Shown here: positions 43,788 through 53,595 of the stretch, one piece after another
Layout of the letters: each line of letters begins with the position of its first letter
Position numbering within the stretch: position 1 is the first letter of the stretch
DNA from: Paenibacillus turicensis
GTDB taxonomy: Bacteria; Bacillota; Bacilli; Paenibacillales; Paenibacillaceae
Assembly (NCBI RefSeq): GCF_017873435.1
Contig: NZ_JAGGKG010000001.1
Coordinates: 496,001 to 560,000 of the forward strand
Direction: 5' to 3'
DNA: 64,000 nt
Made by a program: the position numbers and the translations under genes
Notes under the pieces: generated by a model
The model's database searches: none
What the model was told of the DNA's origin: nothing
What the model saw: only the letters and a program-made list of their open reading frames with translations

Positions 43788-45146
43788 GTGAAAACACAGT
43801 CAGCTACGCAACAAGCAAATGAAAATAATACAAGTCAACTGACAGTATTACCAGATGAAAAGCTATCGTTTGGTAAGTCTACCCTTTTAGGTCTTCAGCA
43901 TGTGTTAGCAATGGATGTCTATGTTGTTCCCTTCCTCATTGCTATGTTAATTGGCTTACAAGCAGATCAATCAGGTGCATTAATTCAATCCACCTTTATC
44001 GCGGCAGGGCTCGCAACCGTAATTCAAAGCTATTTTTGTATGAAGCTTCCTGTTGCTCAAGGGCCTTCCTATGTTCCACTTGGTGCGATTGTAGGTATTT
44101 ATGCCGCTAGTGGTGGCGGACAATTAGGTTGGAATTCCGTTTTAGGCGCGAGCTTAATTGGAGCGGGTCTTGTTATTTTGTTAGGGATGACAGGTCTATT
44201 TAATAAAATCGTAAAATCGTTTATTCCCCCGATCGTTGGCGGTACCATTATATTTATTGTAGGTTTATCCCTATTACCTGTCGCGATCCGAGACAACATA
44301 TATCAAGCCTCTGGGGCAAATATTAATCAAAATGTGATGTTAGCACTCATCTCTGCAGGTGTATTGCTTTTATTCGTTGTTTTAGGCTCAGTATTAGGTA
44401 AAAAAGGATCTATTTTTCGTATTATGTCTGTTATGTTTGCCTTAGTTGCAGGATGTATCTCTGCTAATTTTATGGGGGTATTGAACTTTTCTGCGGTTGG
44501 GGATGCAAAATGGTTTAGCCTGCCGCAAATTCCTTTTGCCGACTTTGGTTTCTCCTTTAATTTTTCTGCAATCATAACGATGATCATTATTTACCTTGTA
44601 TTACTCGCAGAAACGACAGGAACATGGTTTGCGGTTAGTAATGTGATTGATAAGCCTTTGACGGATAAACATATTAATCGTGGGGTCATCGGAGAAGGCA
44701 TCGGTTGTCTTATCGCTTCATTACTTGGTTCAACTCCAGTTACAGGGTATTCAACTAATGCAGGTATTATTTCCATAACGGGGATTGCTAGCCGACGTGT
44801 TTTTCTTGCTGTAGGTGGATGGTTTGTTGTATTTGGTTTTTCCAGTAAGCTTGCCGCTTTAATTGCATCGATTCCTACGGCTGTCATTGGTGGTGTGTTT
44901 GCGATCGTGTGTGGCATTATCGCGATTAACGGAATACAGGTCATGAAAAATACGCACATCGGAGAAAAAGAAATGTACGTCATTTCTATTCCAATGATTT
45001 TAACGTTAGCTTTAGTGCTAATTCCGAAGGATTACTTGTATTCCTTGCCTACCTTTGTGCAATATTTATTAGGTTCACCAATCTTGGCTGCAGCAATGGC
45101 GGCTATAATATTAAATAAGTGCTTACCTAATACAAGTAAAAAATAA
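43788..45146 (+). CDS. NCS2-family xanthine/uracil-type purine permease
   Basis: 452 residues with about 14 membrane helices. Family landmarks: GLQHVLAMDVYVVPFLI, QGPSYVPLGAIVGIYA, and LAETTGTWFAVSNVIDKPLT followed by GSTPVTGYSTNAGIISITGIASRRV. GTG 43788 is chosen as start, with AGAGGT ten bases upstream; an earlier GTG at 43776 overlaps that site. The acid before the TG in LAETTG fits a purine specificity. Together with guanine deaminase it likely imports a purine base or exports the xanthine formed. Confidence 0.88.
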   Translation: MKTQSATQQANENNTSQLTVLPDEKLSFGKSTLLGLQHVLAMDVYVVPFLIAMLIGLQADQSGALIQSTFIAAGLATVIQSYFCMKLPVAQGPSYVPLGAIVGIYAASGGGQLGWNSVLGASLIGAGLVILLGMTGLFNKIVKSFIPPIVGGTIIFIVGLSLLPVAIRDNIYQASGANINQNVMLALISAGVLLLFVVLGSVLGKKGSIFRIMSVMFALVAGCISANFMGVLNFSAVGDAKWFSLPQIPFADFGFSFNFSAIITMIIIYLVLLAETTGTWFAVSNVIDKPLTDKHINRGVIGEGIGCLIASLLGSTPVTGYSTNAGIISITGIASRRVFLAVGGWFVVFGFSSKLAALIASIPTAVIGGVFAIVCGIIAINGIQVMKNTHIGEKEMYVISIPMILTLALVLIPKDYLYSLPTFVQYLLGSPILAAAMAAIILNKCLPNTSKK

Positions 45147-45180
45147 CTATAGGATAAACCAAATAGACGAAAAGTGAAGA

Positions 45181-45236
45181 AAAGTTGGACGGAGAACATG
45201 ATGCACTTCAGTGTTGTTCCGCCCAGCTTTATTTTA
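45181..45236. terminator. intrinsic terminator, shared by convergent genes
   Basis: AAAGTTGGaCGGAgAAC pairs with GTTgTTCCGcCCAgCTTT over an 18-base loop, followed by ATTTTAT. Overlaps the stop of the SF0329-family gene. Confidence 0.7.
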
Positions 45237-45803
45237 TAACTTACCCAGTCTTAACTCATAAAAATACTGCACAATCGGATGCTTTAGCTTTATACTGTCA
45301 GCCATATTTTGAATACGTTTTTTCCCAACACGTCGGTCTACCAATGCTAACACATTTAATAAAATATGGTCGCTTTCTAGACTGTCCTCAATCGAAGTAG
45401 ATAGAAACTTAGTAGCTACTGCGGTAAAGTTAGATTTACTTAATGCGGACTGGGCTAACAAAAGGTCTTTAGCAAGCTTGGACAGCTTCCTCCCTTTGGC
45501 TATAACAACAAGACGATCCTCAGGCACAGAACCGTTCATATCTTTACGAATCACTTCGATTTCTTCATTACTAATCGGAATTTGAATATCTGGATCAGTT
45601 TTAACATCCTGCTCGGTCTGATACCATTTTATTGTGTTGGCTGTATCATTAAAATTAAGTATGTTCTTTTTATCTACAACTAAATAACAAGTGCCCGACT
45701 TGTCAGGTAAATAGCGATAACTTGTGGCGCTGTATTTCACTCTCTCACTTAATGAAGGACTAAGAAACTCCTCCAGCTGTTGCTTTAATTTACTCCAGGA
45801 CAT
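45234..45803 (-). CDS. SF0329-family protein, unknown function
   Basis: 189 residues, cytoplasmic. The N-terminus MSWSKLKQQLEEFLSPSLSERVKYSATSYRYLPDKSGTCYLVVDKK follows the pattern of proteins annotated as SF0329 family (trp-ser-lys-leu start, SYRYLPDK, VDKK); no function is known. ATG 45803 has GGAGG five bases upstream. The C-terminal half is helical (RKLSKLAKDLLLAQSALSKSNF...). Monocistronic. Confidence 0.75.
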   Translation of the reverse strand: MSWSKLKQQLEEFLSPSLSERVKYSATSYRYLPDKSGTCYLVVDKKNILNFNDTANTIKWYQTEQDVKTDPDIQIPISNEEIEVIRKDMNGSVPEDRLVVIAKGRKLSKLAKDLLLAQSALSKSNFTAVATKFLSTSIEDSLESDHILLNVLALVDRRVGKKRIQNMADSIKLKHPIVQYFYELRLGKL

Positions 45804-45939
45804 GGTTGCCTCCATCTTCATATCTTCTTTTTAGCTCTTCAATTGTATCAAATGATCTCTTCAAATGTTTTATCCACCTTAAAAATATATTTCACCCTTT
45901 TCCTTCCATTTCATAGCACTGAGTACCTATTCTCTTATC

Positions 45940-45968
45940 TTGACAATCCATCTATATGATCATACACT
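45940..45968 (+). promoter_or_regulatory. predicted promoter of the transglutaminase-like lipoprotein gene
   Basis: -35 TTGACA (45940-45945, perfect), 17-bp spacer, -10 TACACT (45963-45968). Confidence 0.5.
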
Positions 45969-46057
45969 AGCAAATGTTATCAGGAAAATACTAGGAGGTG
46001 TTAATTGTTTTAGGTATAGCAAGCTAACAATTTCAAAAAATGAGAAAGTGGTGCAGC

Positions 46058-48625
46058 ATGAAACGACTATTTGCAATTATACTTACCGTTACTTTAGTAC
46101 TTACAGGATGTCAAAGCAATAATTTAACTAAAGCCCCTGAAAAAGCTGACGATGTCAAAAAAGGTTCCACTATTTTAACTTTAAAACAGAAATACGGTAC
46201 AGTTGATACCAAAGAAGTTATGCCAATGTATAACATAGCACAAGATGAGGAATTTAAATTTAAGTTTAAAGCTGATTTAAGAAAATCAAATTTAACGTCC
46301 TACGATATTATTTCTGTACATACCGATATTAAAGCGTATAAAGCTAGTAAAGTGTATGCCTTTTCGGACAATATTGATAACACTGTTACGGTTCGTCCAA
46401 TGAGCTGGGGTGTATTAGCATCTGAGTCTATGAAAAAAAGAGGTGAAAGCAGTTGGGGAGGCGCCCCAATCTATTACATTCGCCTAAACTACGATCCAGA
46501 TGCAGAGCAATTAACACTACTAGACAAGCCTATTATCATTCCGTTCACGGTCAAATCAGAGCTTCCTGTTCCTAACTTAAATTATGTCATCGACAAGGAC
46601 AGACGTCTGTCACTAGTCTGGGATAAGGTTGAAGGAGCAACTGAATACAAGATTTATCAACGCTCCAAAATAATTCTTAGAGAGACAAGCAACATTCCTT
46701 TGCAAGGGGCGGAGGAGGCTTTTGAAGGCAATCTTCCCAGATTACAGGCAACAACAACTGAAACCACCTTTAATGACTTTCTTGAACCAGGTAAAGGTGG
46801 GCTTGGTTATAGTGACAAATATATTACCTCACATCAAAACTTTGGGTTAGAGGGTGAATACTATGTTACTGCCGTTAACGGAGACAAGGAATCTAACTTC
46901 AGTAAAGGCATAGCAACAGCCCCATTATCTAAACAATTGCCTCAGAGTATAGATAAGCAAGAAGATAACAAGACGTATTTAAGTAACTATAGTGATACTA
47001 GCATGCTACCAAGCACGTTAAATGTTAAATTTATAGACGGTTCTATTTCTTCTGAACCTGTCATTTATGATACAGCAGAGGTAGAGCTTAAGGATTATGG
47101 CGTAACGGTTATTCCATTTCACATCAAAGATACGGCACTTAGAAGTTATGTAAATGTGGAAAGTGAAAGAGTGACACAAGATGATTTAGATCAACTTGCC
47201 AAGCAGTCGATAGCTGCAGCCAATAGCGGTAACGTTTTACCAGAAAATAATACACCTTATGTGCCTTCACCTGATGTACCAACAATAATTAATGATGGAA
47301 ATGCACCTGCTATAGAGCCAACAGAAGAACAAGAAGCACCTGCACAACCAGAAACACAAAAATCAGAGATGGAATCAGCACAACCTGAAAAGTCCTCCTC
47401 TGAGCCAGCAGCTTCAGCAGGGGAACAGGAACCAGCGAAATCAGAAGATTCAAGCAATAGTTCAACCGAAAGTAATAATAACACTTTAAATGAAGATACA
47501 ACGAAGGAAAAACAAGATTCAATTTCAGATACGGAACCTAGTCTTGTTGATGAGCAAAAATCCAATACAAAATATAATGTAGAGCAAGGTAATCAGGAGA
47601 TTGTACCAGAACCCGCTACTGGTGATTCGATGATTAACGCGGATTCTGCCTTTGAAGAAGTTTTAGCTAAAAATTTGATTGCTGGACAGAGAGAAATATC
47701 ATTAAAAGCATTTCCAGAGGCCCAAAATTTCACAACTCTTGAAGATGCATTTAAGAAGGTCATATACCAAAACCCATTAATTCTAGGAGTAGAGCGTTAT
47801 CAATATAACTATGAAACCTTAACGCTAATTGTTGAATATAGTGAATCAGCTAACGAGATTAAAAGAAAACAAGAAGAAATCATTTCTAAAGCGAAGCAAA
47901 TTGTAGGTTCAATCATCAAGCAAGGTATGAGTGACGATGAGAAACGAAAAGCGATATATGATTATTTGAACGATAATGCCAAATATGACGATGCTGCTTT
48001 GGAAAATGCTGAGAAAAATGATTTTAAAAAGACAGATCCGCAATTTAATGACTCATTCACAACATACGGTATTATGGTTAAAGGAATTGGTGTTTGCGCT
48101 AGTTATGCGTCAACTTACAAGTTACTCTCTGATTTAGCGGGATTGGAAAGTATCGTAGTAACTGGTACCGCAAGCGGTGTACCTCATGCATGGAATAAAG
48201 TAAAAATTGGAAGTGAATGGTTAAATGTAGATGCTACCAACAATCTAACTAACTCTGGTATTCCTTATTACTTGTATAATACTAACGATGAAACAGCTAG
48301 AAATCTGAATACTATTGCTGACAAAGACTACTGGATCGATTCAGAACTAGATCAATTCAGAGGAGATAGTAATTCAAACGATTATTATGTACAACACCAA
48401 CTTGAAGTGTCATCCATTAGTGAATATAAAACAAAAACAGAATCTGAATTAAAAAAAGGAGAATATCAGGTGACCCTTCGCTTCGCTTCTCCTGTAAATT
48501 CAGATGAACTCATGACAGCAACTAAAGAAGTCTTGACTCAAGTGGATGAAACCCTCTTGGATACTGCTCAATTAGCTACTCTTGGAAGCTATGCAGTTCT
48601 CAATTCAAAACCTGATCAGAAGTAA
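46058..48625 (+). CDS. large lipoprotein with transglutaminase-like domain
   Basis: 855 residues. Lipobox LTGC near residue 18 puts it on the outer face of the membrane. Domains: unknown beta region (35-165); an Fn3-like domain (about 175-285, LSLVWDKVEGATEYKIYQRS); a 120-residue Pro/Glu/Gln/Ser low-complexity linker (about 400-520); and a C-terminal transglutaminase-like papain fold with Cys680 (GVCASYAST), His710 (PHAWNKV) and Asp725 (NVDATNN). Such domains in Bacillales act as envelope peptidases or amide-forming enzymes; the exact reaction is unknown. ATG 46058 gives a clean signal peptide; the ATG at 46040 adds six residues and has no better site. Confidence 0.83.
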   Translation: MKRLFAIILTVTLVLTGCQSNNLTKAPEKADDVKKGSTILTLKQKYGTVDTKEVMPMYNIAQDEEFKFKFKADLRKSNLTSYDIISVHTDIKAYKASKVYAFSDNIDNTVTVRPMSWGVLASESMKKRGESSWGGAPIYYIRLNYDPDAEQLTLLDKPIIIPFTVKSELPVPNLNYVIDKDRRLSLVWDKVEGATEYKIYQRSKIILRETSNIPLQGAEEAFEGNLPRLQATTTETTFNDFLEPGKGGLGYSDKYITSHQNFGLEGEYYVTAVNGDKESNFSKGIATAPLSKQLPQSIDKQEDNKTYLSNYSDTSMLPSTLNVKFIDGSISSEPVIYDTAEVELKDYGVTVIPFHIKDTALRSYVNVESERVTQDDLDQLAKQSIAAANSGNVLPENNTPYVPSPDVPTIINDGNAPAIEPTEEQEAPAQPETQKSEMESAQPEKSSSEPAASAGEQEPAKSEDSSNSSTESNNNTLNEDTTKEKQDSISDTEPSLVDEQKSNTKYNVEQGNQEIVPEPATGDSMINADSAFEEVLAKNLIAGQREISLKAFPEAQNFTTLEDAFKKVIYQNPLILGVERYQYNYETLTLIVEYSESANEIKRKQEEIISKAKQIVGSIIKQGMSDDEKRKAIYDYLNDNAKYDDAALENAEKNDFKKTDPQFNDSFTTYGIMVKGIGVCASYASTYKLLSDLAGLESIVVTGTASGVPHAWNKVKIGSEWLNVDATNNLTNSGIPYYLYNTNDETARNLNTIADKDYWIDSELDQFRGDSNSNDYYVQHQLEVSSISEYKTKTESELKKGEYQVTLRFASPVNSDELMTATKEVLTQVDETLLDTAQLATLGSYAVLNSKPDQK

Positions 48626-48647
48626 ACTACGCATTTGTGAAGCAAAG

Positions 48648-48696
48648 ACAAAAACAACCCTCGAGAATGTTGATATTACAGCATTCTTGGGGGTTG
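48648..48696 (-). terminator. intrinsic terminator of amino-acid permease gene
   Basis: CAACCC-CGAGAATG / CATTCTTG-GGGTTG stem (48655-48696); on the minus strand it is followed by TTTTTG. Confidence 0.7.
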
Positions 48697-48731
48697 ACTT
48701 CTAGCCACCTGACTATTAATTATTGCTAAAT

Positions 48732-50093
48732 CTAAGTTCTCTTTTTACTCCCTAACCCAAATACAAAATAACTTATCACCACAATCCCCATAAACGTGGC
48801 ACCTACAATCAAAGGCAAACGAGTATCAGGGTTAAAGCCCATTCCGATAATAACTAGAATTAAATAAACGATAATAATATAGTTACTGATCGGAAACCAT
48901 TTCGACTTAAAATTATTTTCTGCTAACTCATTCCCCCAACGCTTGCGAAATTTGAACTGACTAAATGCTAAAGCAAACCAAGGCACCATACCTGGAAGCA
49001 CACTTGCACTGTAAATATACAGAAACAGCTTGGAATCCGGCATCAGGTAGTTCAAAATAACGCCGATCAGTAATAAGGATATCGTCACCACAATACTATT
49101 GCGCGGCACCCCGCCTTTAGACAACTTCTTAAAAAAGGCAGGTGCTTGTCCATTTTCCGCTAGTGTATACAACATGCGCCCTGCACTGTAAATCCCACTG
49201 TTACATCCCGACATCGCCGCCGTTAGTACAACAAAGTTAATAATGCCCGCCGCAGCAACGATCCCTACTTTGGCAAAGGTAAGTACAAATGGGCTTCCCG
49301 TCTCGCCCACCTCATTCCAAGGGTACAACGTAACGATCACAAAAATAGCCCCTACATAAAAAATAAGAATACGCCATACGATGTTTTTGATCGCTTTTCG
49401 TAATGTGTATTTGGGATTTTCAGCTTCACCTGCCGTAATCCCAACCATCTCTACGCCTTGATACGCCGCGGTAACGATACATAATGCAAACAAAAAACCT
49501 TTAATCCCACCAGGGAAAAAGCCACCATGGGTCACCAGATTAGATAAACCGATAGGTTGTCCACCATTACCCCAGCCGAAGAAAATAAGTCCTGTTCCAA
49601 TTACAATCATGACGATAATTGCTGATACTTTAATCAAGGCAAACCAAAACTCAAATTCGCCATAAAACTTTACAGCCGCCAGATTCGCCGCGGCAATAAT
49701 CAGCACACCAATCAGTGCTGGTAACCACTGTGGAATATCGGGGAACCAGTAACCAACATAAATGCCGATCGCTGTAACCTCTGCCATCCCCACTGTCACC
49801 CATAAGAACCAATAGCTCCATGCGGTAAGGAAACCAGCAAGAGGGCTAATATATTTGTGAGCAAATGTGGCAAATGAACCCGTAACTGGCTCCTGAATCA
49901 GCATCTCACCCATAATCCGCATAACAAAAAAGATAATAATCCCTGCCAGCAAATAAGCCAGCAACACCGATGGACCTGCCCATTTAATCGTACTCGCTGA
50001 GCCCATAAACAAACCAACACCAATTGTACCGCCGAGCGCAATTAGCTCAACATGGCGGGGCTTAAGCCCTCTTGATAGTTCCTTTGATTCCAC
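48732..50093 (-). CDS. APC-family amino-acid permease
   Basis: 453 residues with 12 membrane helices. N-terminal signature [28 protein letters not shown] is that of the amino-acid transporter (AAT) group that includes AapA/AlaP and the D-serine/D-alanine/glycine permeases. Also [17 protein letters not shown] and [17 protein letters not shown]. Proton-driven uptake of a neutral amino acid is likely; specificity not assigned. Start is GTG 50093, with GGGGAG six bases before it. An ATG three bases upstream is out of frame. Confidence 0.88.
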   Translation of the reverse strand: MESKELSRGLKPRHVELIALGGTIGVGLFMGSASTIKWAGPSVLLAYLLAGIIIFFVMRIMGEMLIQEPVTGSFATFAHKYISPLAGFLTAWSYWFLWVTVGMAEVTAIGIYVGYWFPDIPQWLPALIGVLIIAAANLAAVKFYGEFEFWFALIKVSAIIVMIVIGTGLIFFGWGNGGQPIGLSNLVTHGGFFPGGIKGFLFALCIVTAAYQGVEMVGITAGEAENPKYTLRKAIKNIVWRILIFYVGAIFVIVTLYPWNEVGETGSPFVLTFAKVGIVAAAGIINFVVLTAAMSGCNSGIYSAGRMLYTLAENGQAPAFFKKLSKGGVPRNSIVVTISLLLIGVILNYLMPDSKLFLYIYSASVLPGMVPWFALAFSQFKFRKRWGNELAENNFKSKWFPISNYIIIVYLILVIIGMGFNPDTRLPLIVGATFMGIVVISYFVFGLGSKKRT

Positions 50094-50252
50094 ATGATTC
50101 TCCCCTTTTTGTGTCTACAATTTCCTGTTAACATCTAATTAGATAAATCACATTAACGTGGCGCAGAATTACTTCATCAAATTGTACGAAAAATGTCGTA
50201 TAAATACAACATATGTTAGTAAATAAAGTGTGTAAAAAAATAGAAAATACAG

Positions 50253-50279
50253 AAAAACGTTCATTTAAAAATGAACGCT
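50253..50279 (-). terminator. intrinsic terminator of the acetyltransferase gene
   Basis: AGCGTTCATTT / AAATGAACGTT stem on the minus strand with a short loop, followed by TTTTC. Confidence 0.75.
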
Positions 50280-50329
50280 TTCTTAGTTTCTCTATAATTT
50301 TAATTCTAACCTCAAAATTCAAGAGCTAT

Positions 50330-50905
50330 CTATTTATTTTTTACATAGTCTTGTTTTAAAATACTGTATATTTCTAAATCAATAACTCCTTTACCTGCCC
50401 AAATTGTTGCTTGTCTTAAGGTTCCTTCTTTAATGAAGCCATTCTTCAATAATACCTTTTTTGAATTCTCATTTACCGGCATAACCTCAGCCTGAATTCT
50501 GTTAAGGTTAGCATCAGTAAACAAAAAATCAACTAATATTTTTACTGCCTCTGTAGCAATCCCTTTTCCCCAATGTGGTTCTGCTAAATAGTAGCCGATC
50601 GTCACGCTATTAACTTTTTGATTAAAATCTATAGCTTCTATAATGCCCAGCAACTGATCAGGTTCAGAGTTGGCAAATATCCCCCACTTCACTCTTGTCC
50701 TTTTATTATAGTCTCTTTCAAAATGGCCGATCATGTTTTTCACTGTATCTTTATTATGTTTAGGTATTATGCCACAGTATTTAAATACGTTGTCATTATT
50801 ATAGATCTCAAAAACTTCGTCTAGATAATCATCTTCAACTTTCTTCAATATAACATCCTTTGATTTTAAGATAGGAAACTGTGCAAAAACCGCTTCTATA
50901 TTCAT
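50330..50905 (-). CDS. GNAT-family N-acetyltransferase (RimJ/RimL-like)
   Basis: 191 residues. RimJ-type motifs: FPILKSKDVILKKVEDDYLDEVFEIYN, GYYLAEPHWGKGIATEAVKILVDF (acetyl-CoA loop WGKGIATE), and MPVNENSKKVLLKNGFIKEG. Acetyl-CoA-dependent acetylation of an N-terminus or small amine; substrate unknown. GGGAG precedes the ATG. Monocistronic with its own terminator. Confidence 0.88.
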   Translation of the reverse strand: MNIEAVFAQFPILKSKDVILKKVEDDYLDEVFEIYNNDNVFKYCGIIPKHNKDTVKNMIGHFERDYNKRTRVKWGIFANSEPDQLLGIIEAIDFNQKVNSVTIGYYLAEPHWGKGIATEAVKILVDFLFTDANLNRIQAEVMPVNENSKKVLLKNGFIKEGTLRQATIWAGKGVIDLEIYSILKQDYVKNK

Positions 50906-51012
50906 TGCAACATCACTCCCAGCTCTCCTCCAAAATTTGGACTAATCTACTTAAAAGTATATCACCTATTATCTACTTGGTGCATATCTCTAGAAATTAA
51001 CCTCAATGCTAT

Positions 51013-51069
51013 AAACCATCGGTTCCTCCACAATGTTACTTTCAACACTAAGAGAAAACCGATGGTTTT
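51013..51069 (-). terminator. long hairpin downstream of the APH gene
   Basis: AAACCATCGGTT (51013-51024) pairs perfectly with AACCGATGGTTT (51057-51068) over a 32-base loop. The best T-run is on the plus strand, yet the only adjacent upstream gene is on the minus strand, so terminator function for that gene is uncertain. Confidence 0.45.
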
Positions 51070-51106
51070 TTTCCTAATTCAATACATCACTGATCATATC
51101 TGTTAC

Positions 51107-52189
51107 TTATCTTTTATTCTCAACGTATTGAAAAGGGGCTTCACTTGAATAAATATTGTGGAAAAAGCCTCTATACGGAATGTCTTCCTCCAAACATTTT
51201 ATAAGATACATTAATTCTTCGTCACACTCTACTTGTTCACCACTTTGTTGTGCTACTTCAAATGTGTCGATCAGGTTTTCTAAAATAGTCGTTTGAAGAA
51301 ATAAAGGTAACTGTTCTAGCATAACATCATCAAGATCAGTTTCAGAGCGATAGCCGTCTAGCACAGTCTCAAAATAGTTCTCCATAAACTTAATTCGTTT
51401 GTTTACATCACTTTCGAATTGAATCCAGCCAACACCATGTCCCCACACACTCGCCAAATCGTACATATACCAGCAAAAACAGGAGTTGTCGAAGTCAAAT
51501 ACTGTGATCTGCCCATTACTATAATCAATGTTGTAGTTTCCGTCACTGTAATCAAAATGTACCATGCCATAATGATCAGAATGCCGATTAAGTCCCTGCA
51601 ATTGCTCAAGAATATGGAACATCTTCTCCTTGACCACTGGCGACAAAAAATTAGGAGCTATTTGTTCAATATAGTTTTTATTGTATTTATCAAAGAAATC
51701 ATATCTCCGATGGGTGGGCTTGTAAGCTTTAGATAATTGGTGCAGCTTCCCAAGCGTTTGTCCGCAATTGTAGAAGTATTCTGTCAGTGGTACTCCCTCA
51801 CGATAACGGTAGTGGTTATCTGCAAGCTGTTCTCCTGTAGCCCACTCGAACAAACAGATAAAGAACACCTGATCCTCATGCTGAATTTCTTCTAAAAGCC
51901 GCTCATTCTTGGATGGAATGACATTGGATACACTTGCTCCATGTTCGTGTAAATAACGGATATATTCGAGTTCGCCCAGAAAGTCTTTTTTACTGCGATC
52001 GTCGAGAAAAGAGATTCTTATCACCATATCTCTTGCTTCTGCTTTATAGCAGGTGTAGACCAGATTTCTACCGCCTTCATGGGGTTCAATTTGGGAAAAG
52101 GAGTAGTCCTCTAAGTTATATAATATTTTAATTTCAGGCAATAAAACACTTTGTGCTGTTGCTACAGCTGCTTGATAGGTTATATTCAT
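51107..52189 (-). CDS. APH-family phosphotransferase, coupled to rsgA
   Basis: 360 residues of the aminoglycoside-phosphotransferase/kinase-like fold. Brenner-type motif HFDYSDGNYN (catalytic Asp and metal Asn), followed by FDFDNSCFCWYMYDLASVW with the metal-binding Asp. Family members phosphorylate aminoglycosides, macrolides, homoserine, choline or sugars; this one is not close enough to a known resistance enzyme for a substrate call. ATG 52189 overlaps the rsgA stop by four bases (ATGA), so translation is coupled and it shares the attenuator-like leader at 53263-53612. Confidence 0.85.
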   Translation of the reverse strand: MNITYQAAVATAQSVLLPEIKILYNLEDYSFSQIEPHEGGRNLVYTCYKAEARDMVIRISFLDDRSKKDFLGELEYIRYLHEHGASVSNVIPSKNERLLEEIQHEDQVFFICLFEWATGEQLADNHYRYREGVPLTEYFYNCGQTLGKLHQLSKAYKPTHRRYDFFDKYNKNYIEQIAPNFLSPVVKEKMFHILEQLQGLNRHSDHYGMVHFDYSDGNYNIDYSNGQITVFDFDNSCFCWYMYDLASVWGHGVGWIQFESDVNKRIKFMENYFETVLDGYRSETDLDDVMLEQLPLFLQTTILENLIDTFEVAQQSGEQVECDEELMYLIKCLEEDIPYRGFFHNIYSSEAPFQYVENKR

Positions 52190-53262
52190 TTACGCTTTCC
52201 CCCTCTTTTTTGCTGTCTCTCCAATACTTTAAAAGCTACCATCTGAGCTTCTTTATTTCGCATATATGCAGCTTTATCCTCTACGAATGCCGCTTCCCTT
52301 CTGAGTGCGAGATAGCTATCCCAACGCTCCTGTGGCAATTCCCCATTTTGTATGGCAATTTTGACGGCACATCCCGGCTCACTTACGTGCCTGCAATCGT
52401 GAAATTTGCAGTTCCCAAAGTAATGTTCTACATCGGAAAATCCTTCACGGATACCTGCGGAGGCCTCCCACATCCCAAGCTCCCGCATCCCCGGTGTATC
52501 AATGATCATTACACCACTGTTTAGAAGAACAAGTTGGCGATGGGTAGTGGTATGCTTTCCTTTACTGTCATCCTCTCGGATGTCGCTCACCTTCATTAAT
52601 TCCTTTCCTGCAAGCTTATTAACAAGACTTGATTTTCCTACACCGGAAGATCCAAGAAATACAATTGTGTTCCCTTTTATAAGGTAGTCTGAAAGTCCAT
52701 CTATGCCATAACCGGTTTTAGCGCTAACGACATGAACCTCAACTCCGATTGCGATTTGATTCACCTTAGCAACATATTGTGAAGTATCGGTAACCAAATC
52801 CGCTTTAGTCAGAATGATAACGGGAATAGCCCCAGTCTGCCATGATAAAGCCAGATACCGTTCAATCCGACGGGGATTAAAGTCATGGTTTAGTGATTGC
52901 ATAATAAATACATAATCAAAATTAGCAGCCACCGTCTGCTCTTTTATCGTTTTTGCAAAGTCAGCCGTATGACCCGATAAGTCATTTCGAGCAAATTTCG
53001 ATTTGCGTGGTAACGTTCTAATAATCAGGCTTTCACCATCAGGATTATATTGAATTTGCACGAAGTCCCCTGTGGTAGGAAATTCTTCGGTACAATTGTT
53101 GAAGTAAATACCTGCCTTCAATCGCGCAAGACATTCTCCTTGCTCAGTAATAAGGCTATAGTGTTGTTTATGCACAGCGGTAACCCTTGCATAGGTTCCA
53201 TCTGTGTATAGTGAATCATGTTGTGGCGTGAAGCCATAGTCACGTCGTGTAAAAGTGTTCAT
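52186..53262 (-). CDS. rsgA: RsgA-type ribosome small-subunit-dependent GTPase (paralog type)
   Basis: 358 residues. OB-fold N-terminus (ARVTAVHKQHYSLITEQGECLARL), then a circularly permuted GTPase: G4 TKAD, G1 GSSGVGKSSLVNKL, G3 DTPGMREL. The C-terminal zinc knuckle reads C-KFHDC-RHVSEPGC, and a basic tail ends KRGGKRK. RsgA docks on the 30S subunit and helps late maturation. The N-terminus RRDYGFTPQHDS and absence of prkC/rpe/thiN neighbours mark it as the second, non-housekeeping RsgA form in Bacillales. ATG 53262 has GGGAGG. Its 5' leader holds an upstream ORF and an intrinsic terminator. Confidence 0.9.
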   Translation of the reverse strand: MNTFTRRDYGFTPQHDSLYTDGTYARVTAVHKQHYSLITEQGECLARLKAGIYFNNCTEEFPTTGDFVQIQYNPDGESLIIRTLPRKSKFARNDLSGHTADFAKTIKEQTVAANFDYVFIMQSLNHDFNPRRIERYLALSWQTGAIPVIILTKADLVTDTSQYVAKVNQIAIGVEVHVVSAKTGYGIDGLSDYLIKGNTIVFLGSSGVGKSSLVNKLAGKELMKVSDIREDDSKGKHTTTHRQLVLLNSGVMIIDTPGMRELGMWEASAGIREGFSDVEHYFGNCKFHDCRHVSEPGCAVKIAIQNGELPQERWDSYLALRREAAFVEDKAAYMRNKEAQMVAFKVLERQQKRGGKRK

Positions 53263-53350
53263 GGATGCCTCCCTGTTTTTTGTAATGTAAAACCATGTCC
53301 GAGAAACTAAATTACGTTCCATACTTTTATTACTGTCTAGGGCGCAATGC

Positions 53351-53393
53351 AAAAAAACCGCAGCAAGCAGCCATTCATGGCTGTCTGCTGCGG
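53351..53393 (-). terminator. intrinsic terminator inside the rsgA leader (candidate attenuator)
   Basis: Minus strand: CCGCAGCAgACAGCCA pairs with TGGCTGcTTGCTGCGG around a four-base loop, followed by TTTTTTT. It ends about 88 bases before the rsgA start codon. No minus-strand gene other than a 12-codon ORF lies upstream, so it is not the terminator of a normal gene. A second, smaller CACAC/GTGTG hairpin with a T-rich tail lies at about 53420-53443. Confidence 0.8.
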
Positions 53394-53556
53394 TCTGATT
53401 ATAAAACAAAAATGAGCATAAAAATAACACACCTAGAAGTGTGCACCGTTGCTTTTGACCAAAGCTTCAATATTCACGAAAGGTTACTTTTTTGGGCATG
53501 CTAAATAAAAGGGATACAATCCCCACAAAAATTCAGTCATGCGCCCTTATTCAGTT

Positions 53557-53595
53557 TTAAGTATGGGATACCTCAACGGTTTTTGTGTTTTTCAT
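53557..53595 (-). CDS. 12-codon leader ORF upstream of rsgA
   Basis: MKNTKTVEVSHT, ATG at 53595, TAA at 53557. A strong AGAGGAG site (53612-53606) lies ten bases upstream, better than that of many genes here. It lies about 160 bases before the leader terminator and 295 bases before rsgA. Short translated leaders before a terminator are the usual layout of ribosome-mediated attenuators for drug-resistance genes in Firmicutes. Confidence 0.55.
   Translation of the reverse strand: MKNTKTVEVSHT

Noticed and set aside
45940..46122. 60-codon frame overlapping the lipoprotein start
   Set aside because: It covers a good promoter and the lipoprotein 5' end in another frame and has no upstream ribosome site.
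50128..50322. 64-codon minus-strand open frame
   Set aside because: It runs through the intrinsic terminator of the adjacent acetyltransferase gene and has no ribosome binding site.
53263..53430. 56-residue N-terminal extension of RsgA
   Set aside because: It would be encoded across the leader terminator; a good GGGAGG site marks ATG 53262 instead.
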